In this document: positions 1 to 7,954 of the stretch, in pieces
Layout: each line of letters opens with the position of its first letter
Numbering within the stretch: position 1 is the stretch's first letter
Assembly (NCBI RefSeq): GCF_030730905.1
Contig: NZ_JAVAMP010000009.1
Coordinates: forward strand, 110,081-174,080
Source: Chengkuizengella axinellae
GTDB lineage: Bacteria; Bacillota; Bacilli; Paenibacillales; KCTC-33759
DNA length: 64,000 bases
Direction of reading: 5' to 3'
The notes under the pieces: model-generated
The model's input: only the letters and a program-made list of their open reading frames with translations
Database searches by the model: none
Told to the model about the DNA's origin: nothing
Position numbers and translations under genes: made by a program

Positions 1-248
1 TTCAAATCAAGGTTCGATTTACAAAGGAAGGGTTTAGAAGGTGTCAAATGGACCCCTATTTAGATAGTCACCTTAATGAGGGTGAGGATGGGGGTGGAGA
101 GTTAAACATGAAGTTAAGAAAAAATGATATAGAGTACTTTGCAGATTTTTTCTTTAACATGGGGAAACATGCTCGAGTTATTGAACCACCTGAGATGGTT
201 GGTTATATCAAAGAGAAGTTGGAGGATTTGAGAGGGGTTTATTTGTGA
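1..248 (+). CDS. WYL-domain transcriptional regulator, C-terminal end only (5' end outside window)
   Basis: The open frame runs from the window edge (first full codon at base 3) to the TGA at 246-248 and gives about 81 residues. They read like the end of a YafY-type helix-turn-helix/WYL regulator: a VRF strand at the start, then a D-x-x-x-x-A-x-F-x-x-x-x-G segment, then the family's typical ending of an aliphatic-EPPEM motif followed by a helix rich in K and E (IKEKLEDL). WYL proteins are DNA-binding regulators that sense ligands through the WYL fold. The HTH part must lie upstream of base 1, so the methionine at base 48 is internal. The last 41 bases overlap the convergent barstar-like gene. 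The call rests on the short C-terminus only. Confidence 0.6.
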   Translation, partial: QIKVRFTKEGFRRCQMDPYLDSHLNEGEDGGGELNMKLRKNDIEYFADFFFNMGKHARVIEPPEMVGYIKEKLEDLRGVYL

Positions 249-600
249 GTTGTTGTTGTGAGATCATCTCACTTTCACTTTCATTTTCTAACAATTCATT
301 TACATTGCTTATGAATAATATATAATTTTCACCCTTCATCCACTCTAAATCATTTATACATTCATTAAAAGCACCCCAATTTTGACCAAAGTAATATGGA
401 AACTGAAAAGCTGCTGAAAATTCATCAAATAAAGTGTCTACTGATTTGCATTTAGAAGCTCTTATCATTTTTGAGACTATTTTTTGCTGATTAATACGAA
501 AATATGACTTCCAATGCATGTTACATAAATCACTTTCGGTACCAAACGCTATATGAAAGTATGGTTCACTTAGTTTTTGTAAATATATTAAGTCAGACAT
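208..600 (-). CDS. Barstar-family (barnase inhibitor) protein, probably with a damaged C-terminus
   Basis: 130 residues. The core is a clear barstar fold signature: F-x-x-x-F-x-FPYYFGQNW-x-A-F-x-x-C-x-x-DL-x-W (about residues 58-87), followed by a hydrophobic strand (YILFISN) and N-x-x-E-L. Barstar proteins bind and block RNases of the barnase type, usually in the cytoplasm. Normal members carry a last helix and strand after this point. Here, after NELLENES, the sequence becomes low-complexity (SESEMISQQQLTNKP) and reads through the antisense of the WYL gene end, so the true C-terminus seems replaced. No barnase-like partner is visible. The start has only a weak ribosome binding site. Confidence 0.7.
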   Translation of the reverse strand: MSDLIYLQKLSEPYFHIAFGTESDLCNMHWKSYFRINQQKIVSKMIRASKCKSVDTLFDEFSAAFQFPYYFGQNWGAFNECINDLEWMKGENYILFISNVNELLENESESEMISQQQLTNKPLSNPPTSL

Positions 601-658
601 ACTATATTACATAGTCGGGAGTTGCTTCTTCAGCACATAAAATAGTAACTTTAAGTAT

Positions 659-1174
659 TTATGTGGTCGCACTTGCTCCATTTGAATTATGCCTTTTTCT
701 TATTGCATTTACCCCCATCACAACAGCAATGAGTTCAGGTGTAGATAACTTTGATGAATTGTTCGTTAATTTATAAGCAGCAGACTCAAAAAATCCGTTG
801 ATTTTATTAAATTCTGCTACTAACTTCTGCTTATCATCTAGAATTTCATATTGTCTAGAAAAACTGGGAGAAGTAATATAGTATTCATCACTTCTAGTTT
901 CGTAAACATATCTTTTTGAAAACAATGAAATCTTAGCCCTAACTATCCCTAATTCATGTCCTATACGATCACTCATGACCCATTTGTTGCTAAAGAAACG
1001 AAATCCTCCTTTTATAACTGTAAATCCTTTTTCATCACGTACATCAATGCTGGATGAAAAAGCACTTTTTAAATCCAACTCTCCTACTTTTTCCTTCTGC
1101 TCAGAATATATATCTGTCAGACCTGATGAGAAGAAATTTTCTTTAAAATAAACAATATTATTTTCCATCTTCAT
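659..1174 (-). CDS. Tubby C-terminal-like (YxjI/LURP-one related) protein
   Basis: About 171 residues from the methionine preceded by GGAGG. A second ATG two codons on (at 1168) gives a more usual spacing, so either could be used. There is no signal peptide or membrane segment. The middle has the alternating beta pattern of this fold: KGFTVIKGG-x-RF, GHELGIVRAKISLFSKRYVYE, D-x-YYITSPSFSRQYEI and an FFESAAYKL segment. It ends with a basic tail (INAIRKRHN-like). The family is related to phospholipid scramblases and plant LURP-one. Bacterial members are of unknown function and are often called YxjI-like. Assignment is by overall pattern, not by a catalytic motif. Confidence 0.45.
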   Translation of the reverse strand: MKMENNIVYFKENFFSSGLTDIYSEQKEKVGELDLKSAFSSSIDVRDEKGFTVIKGGFRFFSNKWVMSDRIGHELGIVRAKISLFSKRYVYETRSDEYYITSPSFSRQYEILDDKQKLVAEFNKINGFFESAAYKLTNNSSKLSTPELIAVVMGVNAIRKRHNSNGASATT

Positions 1175-1225
1175 AAAACCTCCAGTCCCCAAAACGAGAT
1201 TTGACGTTAATTAGTCGGTCATCCA

Positions 1226-2147
1226 CTATTTACTACTACGATAAATATCCATTAATGTTTCTTTTAGAGTAGGAAATTCAAATTTGAATCCTGCCTTAGT
1301 CGCTTTATTCGGTAGTACTTTTTGTCCGTCCAAAACTAACGTACTCATCTCACCTAATATCATTTTTAATGCAAAGCTAGGTGCAGGAAGATAATGAGGA
1401 CGACCAAGCACTTCTCCGATCGTTTTTCCAAATTCATTCATTTTTAATGGATGAGGAGTTGTGAAATTAACCGAACCATTTATATCTTCATGATGTATAA
1501 TAAAGTCTATTAAATTTACTACATCTTTAATGTGAATCCAAGACAGCCATTGTTTCCCTGAGCCAACCTTCCCACCTACAAACAATTTATAAGGTAAAGC
1601 CATACGAGGAAATGCACCATCATTTTTATCTAGTACAATACCGAAACGAGCATAAACAGTTCGTATTCCTAACTTCTCTGCTTTTGATGCATGGTTCTCC
1701 CATTGCTGAACAGTGGTAGCTAAGAAATCATCACTTTTAGAAATATCTTTTTCCGTAAAGGTTTTATTTGCAGATGTACCATAATAACCTACTGCAGATG
1801 CGTTGATAAATAATTTTGGCCTATCATATAATTCACTAAATAACTTCGTAAGGGTATCTGTTACCTGTAATCGGGTTTGAATAATTCTTTCCTTCTGTTT
1901 GTCAGTCCATCGACCATTATTGATAGATTCACCCGCTAAATTAATAAAAACATCTATTCCTTCAGCTTTATCAATTAGAGAAGTTATGGAGTCCGAAGAC
2001 CATTCAACGTATTCAAGTTTTTTGTGATCTGTCTCATAAGCATCAGGTTTACGTGTAAATATAATGACTTTATGATTCTGTGACAAAAAAAAACCTTGTT
2101 AGATGTTTTCCAATAAATCCGGTACCGCCTGTGATCCCAATCTTCAT
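1226..2147 (-). pseudogene. TIGR01777-type NAD-dependent epimerase (YfcH-like), frameshifted at a 9-base T tract
   Basis: The minus strand has ATG at 2147-2145 behind an AAAGGAAG ribosome binding site. It opens a dinucleotide-binding fold, MKIGITGGTGFIGKHLTR, then meets nine T residues (plus-strand A 2085-2093). The rest of the family sequence continues one base out of frame from 2086 (TTG TCA CAG). With eight T residues the frame would be a continuous protein of about 306 residues. The downstream part has family hallmarks: DVFINLAGESI, GRWT-x-x-x-K, NASAVGYYG, GIVLDK, GGKVGSGKQWLSWIHI-x-D and the C-terminal LVLDGQKVLPNKA. Members are extended short-chain dehydrogenase-like proteins linked to division inhibitor SulA-like annotations but of unclear reaction. 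This may be a real mutation, slippage-rescued expression or a sequence error. Confidence 0.8.
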
Positions 2148-2238
2148 GGATAAACTTCCTTTCATTTTAAACTTTTCATCATATCACAACACGAATGAAA
2201 ATACATATAAGTATAATAAGGTGAGGAGGATGTCATTT

Positions 2239-2547
2239 ATGTATCAACAAGAGCAAGCTGTTTTACAAGCCTCTCGTCAAGAGGTGGAATCCATGCAAAA
2301 CTTTAGAAATAGAGCTTATCATATTGCCATGCAGCATATGAACAAACCGGTTAGAATCCAAACGATTCATGGACAAATATTTGAGGGTACGATCGTGAAT
2401 GTTGATCAAGAAAATTTATATTTAAGAGTCTCCAATCCAAATCAACAATACTACCCACAACACAACTATCGTTTCTTTTTTGGCGGTGGAGGCATTCTTG
2501 TTTTATCTCTGTTCCTTTTGCTTGTTATAGTATTATTGTTAGTTTAA
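2239..2547 (+). CDS. Small membrane-anchored protein with an Sm-like strand region
   Basis: 102 residues from the ATG at 2239, nine bases after a perfect AGGAGG. The ATG at 2230 is too close to that site, and an upstream in-frame extension runs through the epimerase gene start, so both are unlikely. The first 35 residues are helical and polar. Residues about 36-66 form a PVRIQTIHGQ-x-FEGTIV-NVDQENLYLRV stretch that looks like an LSm/Hfq-style beta motif. A GGGG linker leads to one C-terminal hydrophobic helix (LVLSLFLLLVIVLLLV). I do not recognise the family with certainty. Similar small proteins occur in spore formers. A strong terminator follows. Confidence 0.6.
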   Translation: MYQQEQAVLQASRQEVESMQNFRNRAYHIAMQHMNKPVRIQTIHGQIFEGTIVNVDQENLYLRVSNPNQQYYPQHNYRFFFGGGGILVLSLFLLLVIVLLLV

Positions 2548-2623
2548 TCAGTTCTAACAGTAAATCAACTTTCAAACCTCTTCTTGAAAACTTATGTGAA
2601 TCCTTCTTTTAAGCATATAACAG

Positions 2624-2650
2624 AACACCGATTTTTGGTGTTTTTTTCTA
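2624..2650 (+). terminator. Rho-independent terminator of the small membrane protein gene
   Basis: AACACC / GGTGTT stem around an ATTTTT-rich loop, followed by a run of seven T residues on the plus strand. Confidence 0.75.
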
Positions 2651-2703
2651 TCTATTATACAAAAAATAGATTAACAATATTATACCTCACTTATTCTTAA
2701 GTA

Positions 2704-2732
2704 AAAAAACCGTCCGAATTGGACGGTTTTCT
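2704..2732 (-). terminator. Bidirectional terminator, mainly for the first GH81 gene
   Basis: AAAACCGTCC / GGACGGTTTT stem with a five-base loop. On the minus strand it is followed by seven T residues and lies 40 bases past the GH81 stop codon. Confidence 0.8.
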
Positions 2733-2773
2733 TATGAAATTCATTATTCGTTTATCACGTTCTCATGCTCTCT

Positions 2774-5700
2774 TTATTGAACCGTATAGTTATATGAAGG
2801 GGTATCGTAAGCAGGGGTGCCTAATGTATACGTATAGAAGAAATCAATCTCATTTCCCTGAGTTAAGTTAACTATTTCATATTCCCACGTACCGTTTATG
2901 TCATTCGCTCTCACATTGATTTGTCCACCATTATTCACCTTATAATGAAGATCTACAAAGCTGGACGTCGCTCCAATCGGTGTGAATTTCATTGTCACCG
3001 TTGTACCATCATCAATGATTTCAATTGTATAATCATCTTCATTAATGGTGGTTCCTCCTCCAGAAGAAGCATCTAAGGTAGTGACTGTAATTGAGCTACC
3101 AGCAGACTCATTTCCCGCCGCATCCTTTGCTCTTATTTCAAATGTATACGTTGTATTGGATGTTAATTCAGTGACTGAGAAGGTTGTGGATGCAGTCGTA
3201 CCTATTTTCGTGGCTCCATCATAGATATCGTAGCCAGTTACGCCGACATTATCTGTGGAGGCATCCCAGTTTAAATCCACTGAGGTTGCTGTAATTCCAG
3301 ATGAGGTTATATTAGATGGTGCGCTTGGGGGAGTTGTATCTGACGTAGCTGTTGTTACATTCACACTATTGCTCGCAGAAGATTCATTCCCTGCTTCGTC
3401 TTTGGCTTTGATTTCAAACATATATGTTGTATCAGCTGTAAGCCCTGTTACTAAAAATGATGTAGATGCGGGTGATCCTATATAGGTTGAATCTTGATAA
3501 ACATCATAACCAGTTACCCCTACATTATCTGTCGATGCATTCCAGCTTAAATCCACTGTCGTTTCCGTTATCCCTGTTGCAGTTAGATTGGATGGTGCGC
3601 TTGGGGGGGTTGTATCTCCTGGATTTCCACCACCTGAAGAGCCAACTGTGTAACTATAAGTTGGTGAATCATACGCAGGTGTCCCTAAGGTGTAAGTATA
3701 GGAGAAATCAATCTCATCTCCTTCACTTACTCCTGTTATCTCATAATCCCATGTTCCATTATTGTTTACTGTGCCAACATTGATTTGCCCCCCGTTGTTC
3801 ACCTTATAATGCAAATCAACAAAACTTGAGGTTGCTCCTTTTGGTGTGAATTTTAATGTAACTGTTGATCCTTCATCTACAATTTCAATTGTATAATCAT
3901 CTTCGTCAATGATAGTCTCTCCTCCAGATGAAGATTCTAAGGTAGTAGCTGAGACTATACTTCCAACTGATTCATTCCCTGCCTCATCTTTGGCCCTAAC
4001 TTCAAATGTATAGGTTGTATTTGCAGCAAGTCCTGTTGCTGTGTAGGTTGTGGATGTAGTTGAGGCAATATAAGTTGAATTTTGATAAATATCATAACCT
4101 ACAACTCCAACATCATCTGTAGAAGCATCCCAACTTAAATCTACTGTTGATTCTGTTATTCCTGATGCAGCTAGATTAGGTGGGGAGGTTGGAGCAGTTG
4201 GATCTGGTGCAGTTGTTGTAACCGTTGCTGAATTACTTATGCTCGATTCATTCCCTGCCTCATCTTTCGCTTTCACTTCAAAAGTATAGGTTGTATTTGA
4301 TAAAAGACCTGTTACTGTGTAGGTTGTGGATGTAGTTGAGGCAATATAAGTTGAATCTTGATAGATGTCATAACCTGCTACTCCCACATTATCTGTAGAA
4401 GCATCCCAATTTAAATCTACTGTGCTTTCCGTAATTCCTGAAGCAGCTAAATTAGATGGTGCAGTTGGTGGGTCTAAATCTGGCTCTTGATTCACAAACT
4501 CTCCCATTGTATAGCTAAATACTTCTGAATCTGTACCTACACCATTACTAATGGTTGTAAAGCTATATTCAAGAGATGCATTTTCTGGAATGTTTGAAGC
4601 ATTATAAGAAAATACTCCATCATTTTCAATTAATGTAGGGTTATCCAATGGACCTCCAACAACTTGTAGATGTAATATTGCCGTGTCAATACTGCTATTA
4701 GGATAGAGATAGAAGGTAGCTTCAGTTTCAGAGCTTTCCACGATTTCTTGTGTATATCCAGGTCCAGGTAAAAATCCTGATCTCAGTTTCGTCACTACAC
4801 TCCGTGGAGATTCATTCCCTTCAGCATCTCTTGCCACAATTTGATAATCATAGACTGTTACTGCTTCTAAACCAGTATCTTTGAAGCTGGTCTCTTCAGA
4901 TGTTGCTATTTTCACATTATCTCTGTAAATATCATATTCTACCGTTAATATATTATCTGATGAAGCACTCCAACTTAACGTAATCGAATTAAAAGTTTCA
5001 CTCAAACTAACGATACCTTGTGGTATTGCAGGTGCTTCAGTATCCACAATTGTAGTTGTAATTATCAATGGAGCACTAGCTTCAGAAATCGTATCCTGAT
5101 CTTTAGCTTTTACCGTAATGCTATATTCGGTTGTGACAGATAAACCTTCCACTATAGCTTCACTTTCAACAGACGAAGTATGGTATACCCCATTTACAAA
5201 AACATCATACCCAACCACAGCTCGATCATCTGTGGAGTCATCCCATTGAATCACAGCGTAGTTAGATGCAATTCTAGCTATTTCTAAATTTTCTGGAATA
5301 GACGGAGGATTTGTATCAGGAATATATGTCCCTTGGTCCGTATTAAAACTTTTTGGAGCAACAATGATCTGTTGACCATCAGAAAAGTTTACCGTTTTTG
5401 TTGTATTTGTCATATTATATACAACATACGTTTTGTTCCCATTATCATCTTGGAAAACAGTATAAAAAGGATAATCTGCACTGATGCTTTCATCTACTTT
5501 ACCCACTTCATTCAAAGTGTGAATCCAACTATAGGTAAAAGCCATAGAATTCCCTTCTTCGACCGTGAAGAAATCTTGTGGAGAACCAGACCCAGCCATA
5601 GCATTATTTAGCAATTGAAGAGACTGATCTGGATCTGCTAAAGCCAAGTACATCCATTGTAAATCTTCCCAATATTCTTCATTTGGGGAGGCTAAACCTG

Positions 5701-7810
5701 AGCTAATAAATTCAGGTATCTCATCTTGTAAACTATTGTAGTTTTCCAATACATAATCTTGGTCATGTCCTAAGTAGTATGAACCACCATGAAACGGAAG
5801 CCATATGATAGCATGTCTTTTTGCAGGGTTAGCTGAAAAGAAGGTTCCATTATCCACTTGACCTCCCCATATAATGGTTGAGGATACTTGTTCCCACTCA
5901 TCTGGATAAATATCATCGTTTAAATCAAACCAATATTCTTTGGCAGCTTCCATTTCAGACGTATATAAATAAATGCCTAAATCCCTGAATTCTGTATTGC
6001 CTGTTGCTTCTCCCCATAAAATAATTCCCGTCCAAGCCATGATTGCTTCTGAAACAGACTCTTGATTGTTACCTGCGGCAAAAGGAGATTTTCCATCTGC
6101 CCAAGAATGTCCTGCATAAGGATCGAAGTTCCTTAAATAAGGAAACATTGGATCTTCGGGATCAGGTGATGCAATATGTCTGATTAAAAGATCAACCATT
6201 TGTCCATAATCAGCTGCAAACTGTTCATCCACTCTAGCAATTTCGGCCGCTGCTTTAATGTATTGACCGATATGAAAATGTTGATCAGTTAAATTTGGGG
6301 CACTCCAAAATTCTTCACGATAACCAATCATAGCTCCCCAATTCTCGTTATAATAGAAGAACTGTGAATTATCCTGTATTCCATCCTGCTCACTAGCATC
6401 CAACCATGGAATCATTAAATTCTTAGACATTGTTAATGCCTCATCTGCCAAGTCTCTAAATTCAGCCTGATCTACAGGATCTGTTGCACGATTAGCCAAG
6501 TCATCCGCAATTCCTAATAAAGTTGTCAATCTTAGTAATTCTTTTCCAGTAAAATATGTGCCTGCGTCCACAGGATTGCGGTCAGAATGTGGAAAATACT
6601 CAGAAATTTCTTCCGTTAAATATGCCTTCATCCGACTAATATCTTGTGAGGACATATGATCTAAATAAGGTGCATTAGGTAAAACACCTGTAAACTGATC
6701 TGAAATAGAAAAAGAATTTCCTACTAGTGTCTTGAGCAAACCCTGTAAAGAATGATAGGTATATACTGTATAATCCTCATCCAAATCTCTCCATTGTGTA
6801 GGATACAATGTCATCAATGTTTCAGTTGGTGCACCCGCTTCTTTCGGTGTAATCGTAAATTGAAATGTGGTTTCCACACTGCTGCTGATATCATCAAACT
6901 CCCAAATTGCAGTGGTATCTGTGATATGAGAATAAGCAAACGCTTTCATTAAATGGAAAACCTCGATGGCTTCCTCCTCTGAATTCACATCTGGAAGCAA
7001 TGCAGCGGAAAAATAGTTTTTGCCATTAGGTAATAGATTGGTTAATTGATTAGATCCTATTCCATTCCAGCTAGAACCTGAAGGACCAAATAATCCATAA
7101 TAGTTTCCATTCACAGAAATTCCAATCATTGAATCATTGGCATCTCCAATAAAAAGTTCTGGTGTATTTCCAAATCTCAGAGTTGGATTACCACCTGCAT
7201 ACGTTGCATAAACAAAAGGCGATCCATGACCATAACTGATACTCATCCCTGTCCCACCATTATAAAAATCAGCTGTCACAAACCAGTCACTGAACCCTCC
7301 AGCTCTAGCCTCTGAGAATCCTCCTACAGATGAATGACCTAATACAAAATCATGACTTGAATCTTTTGGCAGCGTTGCATCTATTAAGTTTTGCTCAGGA
7401 TAAGGTACTGTACTTTTTATAATTTTCGAATTGCCTGGATAATAGATTTGTAATCCTTGTGTTTTTGGATATACTGCTAAAGGGTGAGGGTATTGAGGTT
7501 CACTGAATGTATTCCAGTTCATATTTGTCCACCAATCACTAGTTGGTGTGGGTTTCCATGTCGGAGCGTCAGGACCCGTCACATTTGAATAAATTTGGAT
7601 TTGTGGTTCAGGATAAGCGAGCTGACCAATATCTAAATCCCATGAAGGAGGTGCGCTGCTCTCAGGAGGCAATATTGTAGTATAACTGCCAGAGCCTTGT
7701 TGAACCTCGCCATCAAACGCTTGAACAGCAAAACTAGCAGGAAAAATACTAAAAACTAGCAATATAGATAATAAGATATATATCCGTTTTTTTGTATTTG
7801 CCATAAACAT
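2774..7810 (-). CDS. Secreted GH81 endo-beta-1,3-glucanase with six FN3 and three CBM modules
   Basis: 1678 residues, start preceded by GGGAG. A signal peptide ends near residue 31 (AVQA-FDG). Residues about 45-830 are a GH81 catalytic domain: WWTNMNW and PHPLAVYP near the start, then GHSWADG...NNQESVSEA-x-x-AW, the conserved patch that holds the GH81 catalytic glutamates. GH81 enzymes hydrolyse beta-1,3-glucans with inversion. The tail reads FN3 (about 833-922), FN3 (925-1008), an unassigned beta module (1012-1103), FN3 (1113-1200), FN3 (1205-1290), CBM56-type (1298-1388), FN3 (1395-1480), FN3 (1485-1575) and CBM56-type (1590-1678). CBM56 modules bind beta-1,3-glucan and end in GTPAYDSP-x-Y-x-YTV here. 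It is tandem with a second GH81 gene. The repeated tail modules are close in sequence, so assembly collapse is a risk. Confidence 0.93.
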   Translation of the reverse strand: MFMANTKKRIYILLSILLVFSIFPASFAVQAFDGEVQQGSGSYTTILPPESSAPPSWDLDIGQLAYPEPQIQIYSNVTGPDAPTWKPTPTSDWWTNMNWNTFSEPQYPHPLAVYPKTQGLQIYYPGNSKIIKSTVPYPEQNLIDATLPKDSSHDFVLGHSSVGGFSEARAGGFSDWFVTADFYNGGTGMSISYGHGSPFVYATYAGGNPTLRFGNTPELFIGDANDSMIGISVNGNYYGLFGPSGSSWNGIGSNQLTNLLPNGKNYFSAALLPDVNSEEEAIEVFHLMKAFAYSHITDTTAIWEFDDISSSVETTFQFTITPKEAGAPTETLMTLYPTQWRDLDEDYTVYTYHSLQGLLKTLVGNSFSISDQFTGVLPNAPYLDHMSSQDISRMKAYLTEEISEYFPHSDRNPVDAGTYFTGKELLRLTTLLGIADDLANRATDPVDQAEFRDLADEALTMSKNLMIPWLDASEQDGIQDNSQFFYYNENWGAMIGYREEFWSAPNLTDQHFHIGQYIKAAAEIARVDEQFAADYGQMVDLLIRHIASPDPEDPMFPYLRNFDPYAGHSWADGKSPFAAGNNQESVSEAIMAWTGIILWGEATGNTEFRDLGIYLYTSEMEAAKEYWFDLNDDIYPDEWEQVSSTIIWGGQVDNGTFFSANPAKRHAIIWLPFHGGSYYLGHDQDYVLENYNSLQDEIPEFISSGLASPNEEYWEDLQWMYLALADPDQSLQLLNNAMAGSGSPQDFFTVEEGNSMAFTYSWIHTLNEVGKVDESISADYPFYTVFQDDNGNKTYVVYNMTNTTKTVNFSDGQQIIVAPKSFNTDQGTYIPDTNPPSIPENLEIARIASNYAVIQWDDSTDDRAVVGYDVFVNGVYHTSSVESEAIVEGLSVTTEYSITVKAKDQDTISEASAPLIITTTIVDTEAPAIPQGIVSLSETFNSITLSWSASSDNILTVEYDIYRDNVKIATSEETSFKDTGLEAVTVYDYQIVARDAEGNESPRSVVTKLRSGFLPGPGYTQEIVESSETEATFYLYPNSSIDTAILHLQVVGGPLDNPTLIENDGVFSYNASNIPENASLEYSFTTISNGVGTDSEVFSYTMGEFVNQEPDLDPPTAPSNLAASGITESTVDLNWDASTDNVGVAGYDIYQDSTYIASTTSTTYTVTGLLSNTTYTFEVKAKDEAGNESSISNSATVTTTAPDPTAPTSPPNLAASGITESTVDLSWDASTDDVGVVGYDIYQNSTYIASTTSTTYTATGLAANTTYTFEVRAKDEAGNESVGSIVSATTLESSSGGETIIDEDDYTIEIVDEGSTVTLKFTPKGATSSFVDLHYKVNNGGQINVGTVNNNGTWDYEITGVSEGDEIDFSYTYTLGTPAYDSPTYSYTVGSSGGGNPGDTTPPSAPSNLTATGITETTVDLSWNASTDNVGVTGYDVYQDSTYIGSPASTSFLVTGLTADTTYMFEIKAKDEAGNESSASNSVNVTTATSDTTPPSAPSNITSSGITATSVDLNWDASTDNVGVTGYDIYDGATKIGTTASTTFSVTELTSNTTYTFEIRAKDAAGNESAGSSITVTTLDASSGGGTTINEDDYTIEIIDDGTTVTMKFTPIGATSSFVDLHYKVNNGGQINVRANDINGTWEYEIVNLTQGNEIDFFYTYTLGTPAYDTPSYNYTVQ

Positions 7811-7901
7811 GATTCACTCCCAAAATAAAATTTGACCTACGATCATTTTAGAAAACACAATTGAGAAAAATATAACATGATGAAAATTAGATAGCTAAAA
7901 T

Positions 7902-7940
7902 GGATGTAAAAGAAGGTTTTCCCCTCTTTTACATCCTGTA
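7902..7940 (-). terminator. Terminator between the two GH81 genes
   Basis: Perfect GGATGTAAAAGA / TCTTTTACATCC stem located just after the stop of the upstream (second-listed) GH81 gene. On the minus strand it is followed by ATTTTAGC, a weak T run, so some readthrough to the next GH81 gene is possible. Confidence 0.65.
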
Positions 7941-7954
7941 TTTAACTTTTCACC

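Noticed and set aside
10..25. GGTTCGATTT resembling a tRNA T-loop at the window start
   Set aside because: It encodes part of the WYL protein (KVRF), and no acceptor or anticodon stem can be found around it.
3255..3485. Open frames on the plus strand inside GH81, GH6 and GH9-GH48 genes
   Set aside because: Repeated FN3 modules produce matching antisense open frames; they mirror the repeats and have no start signals.
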